Assembly: GCF_025399835.1 (NCBI RefSeq)
Contig: NZ_JAODVR010000002.1
Coordinates: forward strand, 558,001-622,000
DNA: 64,000 nucleotides
Source of the DNA: Haloarchaeobius sp. HME9146
GTDB taxonomy: Archaea; Halobacteriota; Halobacteria; Halobacteriales; Natrialbaceae
Reading direction: 5' to 3'
Below the pieces are notes generated by a model that had not been told where the DNA came from, searched no databases, and worked only from the letters and a program-made list of their open reading frames with translations. Below, one piece after another: positions 29,532 through 38,668 of this stretch. Position numbers and translations under genes: made by a program. How positions within the stretch are numbered: position 1 is the first letter of the stretch; the number at the start of each line of letters is the position of its first letter.

Positions 29532-31637
29532 ATGCAAGAACCAGTACTGGAGGTCGAGAACCTCCGCACGGAGTTCAAGACCGGTGCGGAACCGGTCGTC
29601 GCGAGTAACGACGTCTCGTTCACGCTGCACGCTGGCGAGACGATGGGACTGGTCGGCGAGTCCGGGGCCGGGAAGTCGGTCACGGCGCGCTCGCTGCTCC
29701 AGCTCATCGACGAACCGGGACGCATCACCGGGGGAGAGATCCGCTACGACGGCGAGGACCTGCTGAACCGGTCGAAGAAGGAGATGCAGGACATCCGGGG
29801 CAAGGAGATCGCCCTCGTCCCGCAGGACCCGATGACCTCGCTGAACCCCGTCCTCACGGTCGGGAGCCAGATCGTCGAGACGGTCGAACGTCATCAGGAC
29901 GTGACCGAGGAGGAGGCCAGGGAGATCGCCATCGACTCGATGCGCGAGACTGGGATTCCGGACGCCGCGGACCGCTTCTCGGACTACCCGCACGAGTTCT
30001 CCGGTGGGATGCGCCAGCGCGTGCTCATCGCCATCGCGCTCTCGTGCCAGCCGGACGTCATCATCGCGGACGAGCCGACGACCGCGCTCGACGTGACGAC
30101 GCAGGCGAAGATCCTCGACCTTCTCAACGAACTGCAGGAAGAGAAGGGCGTGGCCATCCTGATGATCACGCACAACCTCGGCGTCGTCGCCCAGACCTGC
30201 GACACGGTCGGGGTGATGTACGCCGGGAACCTCGTCGAGAAGGCGGACATGAACGACCTGTTCGAGCGCCCGACCCACCCCTACACCAGGGGGCTCATCG
30301 ACTCCATCCCGCAGACCGACCAGGCGTACGACGAGCTGCCGACGCTCGACGGCGCGATGCCGGACCTCACGGAGCTGCCGGAGGGCTGTAACTTCGCGCC
30401 GCGGTGTCCCCACGCGACGACCGACTGTCGCGAGGGCGGCGACCCCGAGCTCGAGCACGTCGACGGGACGAGCTCGACGGCTGCCTGTGTCCACGCGAAC
30501 GACCTCGACCTCTCCGAGGGTGTCGAGGCCGACGGCCACGCCGCCGGTCGAGCCGACGTCGACCGGTCGGGCGAGCCGCTGCTCGAGGTGAACGACCTGA
30601 AGAAGCACTTCGACGCCGGGGACAGCTTCCTCGACGGCCTCACGCTGTCGACCGACGGCGGTCTACCGAGCATCGAGCGCCAGAAGGTCAAGGCGGTCGA
30701 CGGGGTCGACTTCGAGATCTATCCCGGCGAGACCGTCGGGCTCGTGGGCGAGTCCGGCTGTGGGAAGTCCACGGTCGCACGGACCATCCTACAGCTGCTC
30801 GCCCCCACCGACGGCGAGGTGTACTTCGACGGTCACCCGCTGCACGAACTCGACGACAGCGACGTCCGCAGCCTGCGCGCCGAGTTCCAGATGATCTTCC
30901 AGGACCCCCAGAGTTCGCTGAACCCGCGCAAGACCGTGGGTCGCATCATCGGGCGGGCCATGGAGAAACACGACGTCGCGACCGGCCAGGAGAAGCAAGA
31001 ACGGGTCGCGGAGTTGCTCGAACGCGTCGGGCTTTCGGCCGCGGCCGCGGACAAGTACCCACACGAGTTCTCGGGCGGGCAACAGCAGCGCATCGCCATC
31101 GCGCACGCGCTGGCGGTCGAGCCGAAGCTCATCGTCTGTGACGAGCCGGTGTCGGCGCTGGACGTCTCCGTGCAGGCCCAGATCCTGAACCTGCTCAACG
31201 AGGTGCAGGAGGACTACGGACTGTCGTACCTGTTCATCTCGCACAACATCGGGGTCGTCAAGCACATCTGTGACCGCCTCGCCGTGATGTACCTCGGCAA
31301 GATCGCCGAGTTCGGCACGGTCCAGGAGGTGTTCTCGCCGCCGTTCCACCCCTACACGGAGTCGCTGCTCTCGGCGGTGCCACACGCGGACCCGACGAAG
31401 CGCACCGACCGCATCCTGCTGGACGGGACCGTGCCGAGTCCAATCGACCCGCCGTCGGGCTGTCCGTTCCGGACGCGCTGTCCGAAGAAGATCGGCGAGG
31501 TCTGCGAGACCGACGAGCCCGAACTGGAGTCGGTTTCTGCGACCGGCCATCGCATCTCCTGTCACCTCTCGGAGGCGGAGATGAGCCAGCGAGACTCCTA
31601 CGTCGCCGACGCGCCACAGAGCGCACAGGGCGACTAG
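29532..31637 (+). CDS. Fused dual ABC ATPase, DppD-DppF type
   Basis: 701 aa with two complete nucleotide-binding domains. First: Walker A GESGAGKSVTARS (~residue 42), signature FSGGMRQRV, Walker B VIIADEPTTALDV, then the peptide-transporter C-terminal zinc-type CNFAPRCPHATTDC. Second: Walker A GESGCGKSTVART (~402), signature FSGGQQQRI, Walker B LIVCDEPVSALDV, and CPFRTRCPKKIGEVC. In bacteria the two ATPases are usually separate genes; here one protein supplies both. It lies 1 nt after the permease stop. Confidence 0.95.
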   Translation: MQEPVLEVENLRTEFKTGAEPVVASNDVSFTLHAGETMGLVGESGAGKSVTARSLLQLIDEPGRITGGEIRYDGEDLLNRSKKEMQDIRGKEIALVPQDPMTSLNPVLTVGSQIVETVERHQDVTEEEAREIAIDSMRETGIPDAADRFSDYPHEFSGGMRQRVLIAIALSCQPDVIIADEPTTALDVTTQAKILDLLNELQEEKGVAILMITHNLGVVAQTCDTVGVMYAGNLVEKADMNDLFERPTHPYTRGLIDSIPQTDQAYDELPTLDGAMPDLTELPEGCNFAPRCPHATTDCREGGDPELEHVDGTSSTAACVHANDLDLSEGVEADGHAAGRADVDRSGEPLLEVNDLKKHFDAGDSFLDGLTLSTDGGLPSIERQKVKAVDGVDFEIYPGETVGLVGESGCGKSTVARTILQLLAPTDGEVYFDGHPLHELDDSDVRSLRAEFQMIFQDPQSSLNPRKTVGRIIGRAMEKHDVATGQEKQERVAELLERVGLSAAAADKYPHEFSGGQQQRIAIAHALAVEPKLIVCDEPVSALDVSVQAQILNLLNEVQEDYGLSYLFISHNIGVVKHICDRLAVMYLGKIAEFGTVQEVFSPPFHPYTESLLSAVPHADPTKRTDRILLDGTVPSPIDPPSGCPFRTRCPKKIGEVCETDEPELESVSATGHRISCHLSEAEMSQRDSYVADAPQSAQGD

Positions 31638-31676
31638 CGAAACCCCTTTACTCACATGTCGTTCAGTTTCGAGCAG

Positions 31677-32282
31677 ATGACCGACGGACGGGTCTGTGAC
31701 TGCAAGGTCGGTCGCGTCGCCGACGAGTTCGATATCGCGGGCGTCCACGAGTCGCTCGCCGACCGCTGGGTCCGTGACCGGGACGACTACAGCCTCCGCG
31801 AACTCGCGCGCTACTTCGACGAGCGCGTGCTGACGGCGGCGATGCGGGCCGCGGGCGAGGACCCGCTCGGCCACGAGGTCGCCTCGACGTACGAGGCGCT
31901 GACCGACGACGCGGTCTCGAGCGGCGAGCGCGTGCAGGTCGAGAACCGACTCTCGCGTGCGGGAATCGACGTGGACACGCTTCGCGATGCCTTCGTGTCG
32001 CACCAGTCGGTTCACACGCATCTGCGCGAGTGCCTGGACGTGGAGAAGGAGACCGGCCCGGATGGCGACCAGACCGACCGCGCGAAGGACACGCTGTTCG
32101 CGCTCCAGAGCCGGACCGAGGCCGTCACAGAATCGACGGTCAGCTCGCTCGCGTCGTCGTCGCTCGCACTCGACGACTTCGACGTGCTGGTGTCCGTCTC
32201 GGTGACCTGCGGGGAGTGCGGACGGTCGTACCAGGTCGGCGACCTGCTCGACCGCGGCGGCTGCACGTGTAAGCAGTCCTGA
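31677..32282 (+). CDS. rdfA: RdfA-family (rod-determining factor) protein
   Basis: 201 aa. The recognisable core KVGRVADEFDIAGVHESLAD, then DYSLRELARYFDERVLTAAM, DPLGHEVASTYEALTDDAVSSGER and DTLRDAFVSHQSVHTHL, matches the haloarchaeal RdfA family. A founding member is needed for rod shape in Haloferax. The C-terminus adds a zinc-ribbon-like CGEC...CTC. ATG 31677 is preferred because a TATA element (CTTTA, 31646-31650) lies ~28 nt upstream; ATG 31656 is possible. The adjacent SMC-like gene is the usual partner. Confidence 0.85.
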   Translation: MTDGRVCDCKVGRVADEFDIAGVHESLADRWVRDRDDYSLRELARYFDERVLTAAMRAAGEDPLGHEVASTYEALTDDAVSSGERVQVENRLSRAGIDVDTLRDAFVSHQSVHTHLRECLDVEKETGPDGDQTDRAKDTLFALQSRTEAVTESTVSSLASSSLALDDFDVLVSVSVTCGECGRSYQVGDLLDRGGCTCKQS

Positions 32283-32330
32283 CACCGATTCGAGACAAGA
32301 CTTTTTTGCCATACCACTCGAGGTTACGGC

Positions 32331-34277
32331 ATGACTTCGCGGTTGCGTGAGACGCCCGTCAGCGTCGAGGCCGAGAACGTCGGCGGCATCGACGAGACGA
32401 CGGTCGAACTCGACGCGGGGGTCACCGTCCTCGCCGGCCGGAACGCGACGAACCGGACCTCGTTCCTGCAGGCGCTGATGGCGGGCCTCGGCAGCGAGCG
32501 AGTCTCACTGAAAGGCGACGCAGAGGCGGGTCGGGTCGAACTCCAGACGCCAGACGGGACGTACACACGGACGCTCGAGCGCGGGCCAGAGGGGGTCAGA
32601 TTCGGGGGGACCCCGTTGCTCGACGACCCGGAGGTGGCGGACCTGTTCGCCTTCCTGCTGGAGGACAACCCGGCCAGACAGGCCGTCGAGCGTGGCGACG
32701 ACCTCTGGGAACTGGTGATGCGCCCCGTCGACACCGACGCCATCGAGGCTGAGGCCACCCGGCTGGAGGCACAGAAGGAGGAGCTCGACCGTCAGCTCGA
32801 CGAACTCGGGGCGGCGAAAGAGCGACTCCCGGACCTCGAACAGCGACGGAACGCGGTCGACGCGGATATCGAGGAGACCGAAGCGGAGCTGGAATCGGTG
32901 GAGGCGGAGCTGGAATCGGCTGAGGGAAACCTGGCGGACGAGACCGTCGACGACGTGCTCGGCGACCTGAACGAGGTCCGTGGCGACCTCGAGGACGTCC
33001 GGTTCCAGCTCGACAGCGAGCGCGAGAGCGCGTCCTCGCTCGAAGCCGAACAGCAGGAGCTGCGTGAGGAGCTCGAATCGCTCCCCGAGCAGCCCGCGGC
33101 CCGACTCGACGAGCTCGAGGGCGACCTGGAACGCTACCGGGAGCGAAAGCGACGACTGGACTCGGTGACTAACACGCTCCAGAACCTCCTCTCGTTCAAC
33201 CGTGAGATGCTCGACGGCGAGCACGCCGAGCTGTTCGAGCGGCTGGCGTCCGCCGAGAGCGGCGATGGCGGGGAGACAGACAGCGGTGCTGCGGGGACTT
33301 CGGTCCCTGACGCGCTCGCGCCCGACGAGGCGCTGTGCTGGACCTGCGGAACGACCGTCGAGACCGACCAGCTGGACGGGATGGTCGACCGGCTCCAGGC
33401 GGCGTACCAGGACGCGCGGGCCGAGCGCTCGACCGTCGTTTCCGAACTCGACGATGTGCAGTCCGAGAAACGGGCGGTCGAACGGAAGCAGGCCCGCCGC
33501 GAGGCGCTCCGCCAGGATATCGAAGCCATCGAGGCCGAACTGGTCGAGCGCCGACGGCGAATCGAGGACCTCGAGCGCCAGCGAGCGGAGCTAGAGGCCG
33601 AGGTCGAGTCGCTGGAGGCGGCGGTAGAGGAGCGGCGGGCGACCGACGAGGACGAACTCGTCGCGCTCCACGAGCGCGCGAACGACCTCGAGTTCGAACT
33701 CGGGCGACTGCACGAACGCCGTGCCGACCTGACCGACCAGATTGCAGAGCTCGAATCGGAACTCGAACGCGAGACGGATCTCCGCGAGCGCAGAGAGCAG
33801 GTTGCCGCCGACCTCGAAGCCCAGCGCACCCGAATCGACCGGCTGGAAGCCGATGTGGTCGAGTCGTTCAACGACCACATGGCCGAACTGCTCGACATCC
33901 TCGGCTACGAGAACGTCGAACGAATCTGGATCGAGCGGAAACGCGAAGACGGAACGGACGTGACCCGGAGCAGCTTCGACCTGCACGTCATCAGGAGCGA
34001 CGAGACGGGCGCGAGCTACGAGGACAGCGTCATGCACCTGAGCGAGTCCGAGCGGACCGTGACCGGACTCACCTTCGCACTCGCGGGCTACCTCGCCCAC
34101 GAGGTGTACGAGACGGTTCCGGTGGTCCTGCTGGACTCGCTGGAGGCCGTCGATGCCGAGCGCATCGCGGCCGTCGTGGAGTACTTCGAGAGCTATGCGG
34201 ACTACCTCGTTGTTGCGCTCCTGCACGAGGATGCGGCTGCGCTCCCGGACGAGTACCGGCGTGTAACCGAAATCTGA
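32331..34277 (+). CDS. Archaea-specific SMC-related protein (Sph-like)
   Basis: 648 aa coiled-coil ATPase-like protein. Head motifs are atypical: the P-loop reads GRNATNRTS instead of GxxGxGKS, the ABC signature is LSESERT, and Walker B is VVLLDSLEAVD without the catalytic Glu next to Asp. Two long coiled coils (residues ~145-300 and ~350-520) flank a Rad50-like zinc hook CWTC (~residue 337). This is the haloarchaeal SMC-related family found beside rdfA; a chromosome- or shape-related role is likely. Leaderless start with CTTTTTT at 32301-32307. Confidence 0.9.
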   Translation: MTSRLRETPVSVEAENVGGIDETTVELDAGVTVLAGRNATNRTSFLQALMAGLGSERVSLKGDAEAGRVELQTPDGTYTRTLERGPEGVRFGGTPLLDDPEVADLFAFLLEDNPARQAVERGDDLWELVMRPVDTDAIEAEATRLEAQKEELDRQLDELGAAKERLPDLEQRRNAVDADIEETEAELESVEAELESAEGNLADETVDDVLGDLNEVRGDLEDVRFQLDSERESASSLEAEQQELREELESLPEQPAARLDELEGDLERYRERKRRLDSVTNTLQNLLSFNREMLDGEHAELFERLASAESGDGGETDSGAAGTSVPDALAPDEALCWTCGTTVETDQLDGMVDRLQAAYQDARAERSTVVSELDDVQSEKRAVERKQARREALRQDIEAIEAELVERRRRIEDLERQRAELEAEVESLEAAVEERRATDEDELVALHERANDLEFELGRLHERRADLTDQIAELESELERETDLRERREQVAADLEAQRTRIDRLEADVVESFNDHMAELLDILGYENVERIWIERKREDGTDVTRSSFDLHVIRSDETGASYEDSVMHLSESERTVTGLTFALAGYLAHEVYETVPVVLLDSLEAVDAERIAAVVEYFESYADYLVVALLHEDAAALPDEYRRVTEI

Positions 34278-34551
34278 CACGGGCGGTGCTGTCGGGATTC
34301 GCAGGTTCCGAAAAAAGCCGGTGAGAGCGGCGATAGTTGGTCAGTTGCTGTGCAAGTACTGGTACGACACGAGACAGATATATCTATGCTGTGCCGGTTT
34401 CCCGTGAGTGGCCGGTTTCTCGTCGGTAACGACCCACTCGACGGTTCGAGACGAGTCGCGAACCGTTCACTGGTGATTCGCGCGCGTGCCGGGAGCCGCC
34501 GCTATCCCAACTACCCAAGGATTTATTATTTATCTGTGTGAAAGGGTGGGT

Positions 34552-34806
34552 ATGGTCGACAAAGACGATCTCCGACAACAGATGATCGACGCCTTCGAGG
34601 GCGCGAACTACCCGATTTCCAGCCCGATGGACCTCGTCCCGGCACTCCCGAACGGCCCCGGCACCCGCTTCGAGTCCGGCGACTTCTCCATGACGGCGAT
34701 GGAGCTCCAGACGAAGCTGCCCGGCGGCGACTTCCCGTACGACTCCGTCGACGCGTTCGTCGACGACGTCATGGACAACCTCGAAGACGGCGGCCACCTC
34801 GAATAA
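34552..34806 (+). CDS. MTH865-like family protein
   Basis: 84 aa. The family signature is clear: MIDAFEGANYPISSPMDLVP, ALPNGPGTRFESGDFSMTAM, then GGDFPYDSVDAFVDDVMDNL. It is a small EF-hand-like helical protein of unknown role, common in methanogens and haloarchaea. TTTATTATT at 34522-34530 gives a leaderless start at 34552. The 274 bp upstream (34278-34551) holds no other gene. Confidence 0.9.
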   Translation: MVDKDDLRQQMIDAFEGANYPISSPMDLVPALPNGPGTRFESGDFSMTAMELQTKLPGGDFPYDSVDAFVDDVMDNLEDGGHLE

Positions 34807-34916
34807 ACGCTCACCGATTTTCGCCACGTCGTGTCCGTGGCTCCCATTCTTTCAGGACGACTGACTCAGTAGCGCTTGCGCTGCGGCGCGAACCGTCGTC
34901 GCCCTGGTCGTCAGAC

Positions 34917-35306
34917 CTACGGCCAGAGCGCGGTGTCCGTGAAGTTCTCGAATCGAATGATTTCACCGTCCGCCACCTCGCTGACGTGGGCGAACGGACT
35001 CTCGATGTGCTCACCGTCTGGGGTCGTGGCGTGGAACGCCCCGAGAATGACGACCGTGTTCCCGTCCTCGAGGAACCGCTCGGGGTCGACGGTGAACGTC
35101 TCGAACTTCTCGGCACAGGGTTCCATGACTTCTGTTCGCACCGCGTCGGGACCGTTGAAGGTCCCGCCGATGAAGAACCCGGCTGGCTCGGTCCATTCGA
35201 CGTCGTCGGCCAACGTGCCCACGACTGTGTCGAGGTCCCTGTCGTTGAACGCGGTGTAGATGCGCTGCACTATCTCGACGTTGGTCTGTCGCTGTGTCGA
35301 TGCCAT
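34917..35306 (-). CDS. SnoaL-like / NTF2-fold protein
   Basis: 129 aa cone-shaped alpha+beta fold. IVQRIYTAFNDRDLDTVVGT begins the fold, then DDVEWTEPAGFFIGGTFNGP and FAHVSEVADGEIIRFENFTD near the end. Members include polyketide cyclases, isomerases and many unknowns; no specific active site can be assigned. It is monocistronic, as the nearest genes are 111 bp or more away. Confidence 0.85.
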   Translation of the reverse strand: MASTQRQTNVEIVQRIYTAFNDRDLDTVVGTLADDVEWTEPAGFFIGGTFNGPDAVRTEVMEPCAEKFETFTVDPERFLEDGNTVVILGAFHATTPDGEHIESPFAHVSEVADGEIIRFENFTDTALWP

Positions 35307-35417
35307 GCTCTCTCAGATGAACCTACGTCTGGATCACGTGTGAGGGCATCGCTTGGGTTTCGGAACCGGTCGTCTGGAAGAAAAATCGAACTGACGGGTT
35401 TCGGCTCGGCCTCGTGC

Positions 35418-36608
35418 TCACTCGGCGCCGGTCTCCCAGCCGCGCATCTTGGCCTTCTCCTCGGGGTCCATGTGCTTCTTCGACTTCGCGTAGGTCTTGT
35501 CGTCGATGAGCTGGCGGCGGACCGCGTCGCGAGCGTCCGCGATGGCCTGCGCCGCCCCGTAGCCCTCACCGGAGGCGATGAACCGGCCGTCGTCGGTGAA
35601 CAGGCGCATTCGGGCGTACAGCAGCGGGGTCCCCCGCAGGGTCTCGTCGTGTTCGTGCAGGTGGACCTTCGCATCGAGCAGGCTCATCGGAGCGTCCTTG
35701 ACCGTGCCCTCGATGAGGTCGACGACCTCCTCGTAGGAGATGTCGTCGAGCAGGTCCATCCCGTACACCTGGACGGCGCGGCGGCCGGGAGCTTCCCGGA
35801 CGAGCGCGTCGAGCAGGTCGGAGGTCGTGGCGATGCCGACCACCGTGTCGCCTTCGACGACGACGACCGAGGACACGTCACGGTCGAGCATCAGGTCGAC
35901 GGCGTGACCGAGCGAGTCGGTCGGCTCGGCCGTCACGACGGGCGTGCTCATGAAGTCCCTGACCGGGACGTCGAGCAGCCGGTCGGAGTCGCCTTCGCGG
36001 CTGCCGAAGCCGCCGTGGCCGGTCGCCGTGGACTCCATGCCCGAGGAACCGCCCTGGGTCCGCTTCATCTTGCGGGTCGTGAACGGCACCACGTCGACGA
36101 GGCTGAGCACGCCGACCGCCGAACCCTCCTCGACGATGGGCAGGTGCGAGATGTGCTCGGTGCGGAACCGGTTGAGCGCCGCACCGACCGTGTTCGTCGG
36201 GTCGAACGTGATGGGGTCGGCGGTCGTCACTGCGGAGACCTTGATGTCCTCCAGTGCCGGTCGGACCGCGCGGACGATGGCGTCGACCGTGACGACGCCG
36301 ACGACCGTCCCGTCGTTCTCGACCGGGAGGAGTCCGGAGTCGGACTCACGCATAAGCCCGGCGACCTCCCGAACGTCGTCGTCGGGCGCGACCGTCGGGA
36401 CGTGCCACACCAGCGACTTCGCTTTGGCGTTCGGGTTCCGGTGGGAAGAGAGGAATTGCCGCCGAGTGACGACACCCAGGATCTCTCCGTCGTCCTCGAC
36501 GACGACCGCGCGTATCGAGGGATCCTCGAAGTGAGCGGTGAGTTTCGAGACACGAGTATCGGCGTCGGTCGTCGGGTAGTTCGTCGTGACGACGTTGTTG
36601 ATGTCCAT
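35418..36608 (-). CDS. Four-CBS-domain protein with C-terminal ribosome-hibernation-like domain
   Basis: 396 aa. Two CBS pairs: residues ~1-120 (RAVVVEDDGEILGVVTRRQF; LLPVENDGTVVGVVTVDAI) and ~125-275 (HLPIVEEGSAVGVLSLVDVV; VVVVEGDTVVGIATTSDLL), with a Gly/Ser/Arg linker between. CBS pairs sense adenine nucleotides. The last ~110 residues (DAKVHLHEHDETLRG, LFTDDGRFIASGEGYGAAQA) resemble the ribosome-associated HPF/sigma-54 modulation fold, so it may couple energy state to translation. ATG 36608 is chosen; GTG 36620 is possible. Confidence 0.85.
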   Translation of the reverse strand: MDINNVVTTNYPTTDADTRVSKLTAHFEDPSIRAVVVEDDGEILGVVTRRQFLSSHRNPNAKAKSLVWHVPTVAPDDDVREVAGLMRESDSGLLPVENDGTVVGVVTVDAIVRAVRPALEDIKVSAVTTADPITFDPTNTVGAALNRFRTEHISHLPIVEEGSAVGVLSLVDVVPFTTRKMKRTQGGSSGMESTATGHGGFGSREGDSDRLLDVPVRDFMSTPVVTAEPTDSLGHAVDLMLDRDVSSVVVVEGDTVVGIATTSDLLDALVREAPGRRAVQVYGMDLLDDISYEEVVDLIEGTVKDAPMSLLDAKVHLHEHDETLRGTPLLYARMRLFTDDGRFIASGEGYGAAQAIADARDAVRRQLIDDKTYAKSKKHMDPEEKAKMRGWETGAE

Positions 36609-36641
36609 CGACGGTTTCACCGGTTCGAGATACGTGCCGTA

Positions 36642-36660
36642 AGGTGATAACCCATCACCT
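36642..36660. promoter_or_regulatory. Palindrome in a divergent promoter
   Basis: AGGTGAT-AACCC-ATCACCT, a perfect 7-bp inverted repeat with 5-nt spacer, ~35 bp before the CBS gene start on the minus strand and ~55 bp before ATG 36716. It is centred where the minus-strand TATA (TTATCACC) would be, so a bound dimer would block transcription. Confidence 0.55.
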
Positions 36661-36715
36661 GAATTCCCAAACCATGGGAGCGTTCAAAACCTGCGACCGC
36701 GTACTCTCTGGTGAG

Positions 36716-36901
36716 ATGCGAATCGTTCGCGCACCGGACACACAGCCCTGCTACGCCTGCGGCCAGCGAGCGGACGTGGCGGTCGCCCGGGGCTACCGGC
36801 TCGCATACGCCTGCTGGGAGCACGCCGAGGAGCTCCTGGAGATGGGTGGCGTGCTCGTCGGGCGGGACCTGGAGGACCGGCCGGCGCGTCCGGGTGGATA
36901 G
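36716..36901 (+). CDS. Small zinc-finger protein
   Basis: 61 aa. CYACGQRADV (CxxC) and YACWEH (CxxH) supply four ligands for one zinc, as in the many haloarchaeal zinc-finger microproteins. TTCAAAAC at 36683-36690 sits ~28 nt upstream, favouring this leaderless start; ATG 36674 would add 14 residues. Target unknown. Confidence 0.7.
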   Translation: MRIVRAPDTQPCYACGQRADVAVARGYRLAYACWEHAEELLEMGGVLVGRDLEDRPARPGG

Positions 36902-36948
36902 CTGGTTCTCCGGTTGCTGCCGCAGGAATGACGAGCTGGACCGTTCGG

Positions 36949-38445
36949 TCAGTCCAGCGTGTTCTTGAAAATCGACCCATCCTTCATGATGAGGACGAAC
37001 TTCTCCTCGGGGTTCGCAACGAGCTGGATGTCAGCCAGTGGGTTGCCGTCGACCAGCAACAGGTCCGCGAAGGCACCCTCCTCGACGACGCCGAGCGTGC
37101 CCGGGTAGGGGTTTCGGGGCCCGGAGAGCGAGAGCAACTGGGCGTTGTCGTGGGTCGCCATCTTCAGCGTCTCGAACGGCGAGTACCACCGGGTCAGCTT
37201 CGCCAGTTGCTTGCCCTGCTTCGTCGCGAGTTCCGGGTCGAACAGAGTGTCGGTCCCGAACGCCGTCTTCACGCCCGTCGATTTCGCCAGTTTGTACACC
37301 GTGTCGGTCCCCTTGGTCACTTCGACGAACTTCTTCCGGCTGTTGGGGTCGGGGAACGGAATCGCGTCCTCGTCGTCGAGAATCGGTTGCATACTCAGCC
37401 AGACGTCCTTCTCTGCCATCGTGGCGACGAGGCTTTCCTCCAGTAGGTGGCCGTGTTCGATGCACTTTACGCCCGCGTCGATAGCGTGCTGGACAGCTTT
37501 GTCGTTGAACGCGTGGACGGTGACGTAGGAGTTGTACGAGTCGGCGACCTGGACTGCCGCTTTCATTTCGTCGGACGTGTACTGCACCACGTCGATGGGG
37601 TCGTACCACGACGCCACACCACCGCCTGCCATCACCTTCAGCTGTGAGGCGCCCATGCGGAACGCCTCCCGAGACCGCTTGAGGACCGCGGGTACCCCGT
37701 CGGCGATGAGCATGAGGCCGGTGCGCTGGTAGTAGTCCAGGGGCTCGGCAGGGTCTTCAGGCACGTCGAGTGGCCCCCGGAAGTCGGCGTGACCGCCCGT
37801 CTGGGAGATCATCGGCCCTGACGGGAAGATGCGTGGCCCGTGGACGAGCCCTTCGTCTGTGGCCTGCTTGAGACTGAAGACGTTGCCGCCGGTGTCTCTG
37901 ACAGTGGTGAAGCCACGCAACAGGGCGTCCTCGTTCGCCTGCGCGGCGACGATGTTCATGTAGCCAGCATCGGACTGCACGAGCTTCGCCTGGGGGACGG
38001 TGGCCAGCAGTGCATGCCAGTGGGCGTCGATGAGCCCCGGCATCAGGGTCCGTCCATCCGCATCGATGACCACGTCGGCGTCCGGCTGGCGGACGAACCG
38101 GCCGATGGTCTGTATCTTGTTGCCGACGATGACGACGTCCATCCCCTCGATGAGTGTCTCTGATTTCCCGTCGAAGATGTTCGCGCCGGTGATGAGGGTG
38201 GTCTTCTCCGTGCTCTGCGTGGCTTCTTCATCCGTTTCAGGTTGGACCCAGCCCGCCCCTGCCGTGCCGGCACGGGCTGTGCCGGTCCCGATACTACCCA
38301 TCAGTGCAGCCGTCATTGTCCCGCCGGTCACGCCGAGCATGTGCCGACGGGTGAGTGATGGCGTCCTGATTCGAGTGTCTCCAGTCGGTGCTGTGTTCGT
38401 TCCCCCGTTCGACTCCGATTCGGACCGCGAGTTCTTGATTTCCAT
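36949..38445 (-). CDS. Tat-exported metal-dependent amidohydrolase
   Basis: 498 aa. Twin-arginine signal LTRRHMLGVTGGTMTAAL (~residues 31-50) ending ARAG. The amidohydrolase core has DADGRTLMPGLIDAHWHALL (HxH metal ligands), FTTVRDTGGN, KVMAGGGVASWYDP (the Lys is a possible bridging ligand), VTVHAFNDKAVQ, CIEHGHLL and TAFGTDTLFDPELATK. It belongs to the imidazolonepropionase/prolidase-like branch that acts on small amides or peptides outside the cell. A second Tat amidohydrolase of another branch lies 1.3 kb away. Confidence 0.92.
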   Translation of the reverse strand: MEIKNSRSESESNGGTNTAPTGDTRIRTPSLTRRHMLGVTGGTMTAALMGSIGTGTARAGTAGAGWVQPETDEEATQSTEKTTLITGANIFDGKSETLIEGMDVVIVGNKIQTIGRFVRQPDADVVIDADGRTLMPGLIDAHWHALLATVPQAKLVQSDAGYMNIVAAQANEDALLRGFTTVRDTGGNVFSLKQATDEGLVHGPRIFPSGPMISQTGGHADFRGPLDVPEDPAEPLDYYQRTGLMLIADGVPAVLKRSREAFRMGASQLKVMAGGGVASWYDPIDVVQYTSDEMKAAVQVADSYNSYVTVHAFNDKAVQHAIDAGVKCIEHGHLLEESLVATMAEKDVWLSMQPILDDEDAIPFPDPNSRKKFVEVTKGTDTVYKLAKSTGVKTAFGTDTLFDPELATKQGKQLAKLTRWYSPFETLKMATHDNAQLLSLSGPRNPYPGTLGVVEEGAFADLLLVDGNPLADIQLVANPEEKFVLIMKDGSIFKNTLD

Positions 38446-38668
38446 CTGGTCTCACCAGTGAGTAGTGGCTGACACATCGGTCTCACGTCAGGGGGAGAAC
38501 GCGCCGACGTCGCTGGTCGGTACCGCTACTGCAGGTCACCATTTGGTGACGGGCAGATTAATAGATGGTCGCGGGTGCGCTGAACATACAATCGGGGAAC
38601 GAAGAGCGGATTGCATCTTCCACCGACAGGTCGTGGCTTCCGGGGCCAGCCCAACAGATGGTTGCCAA

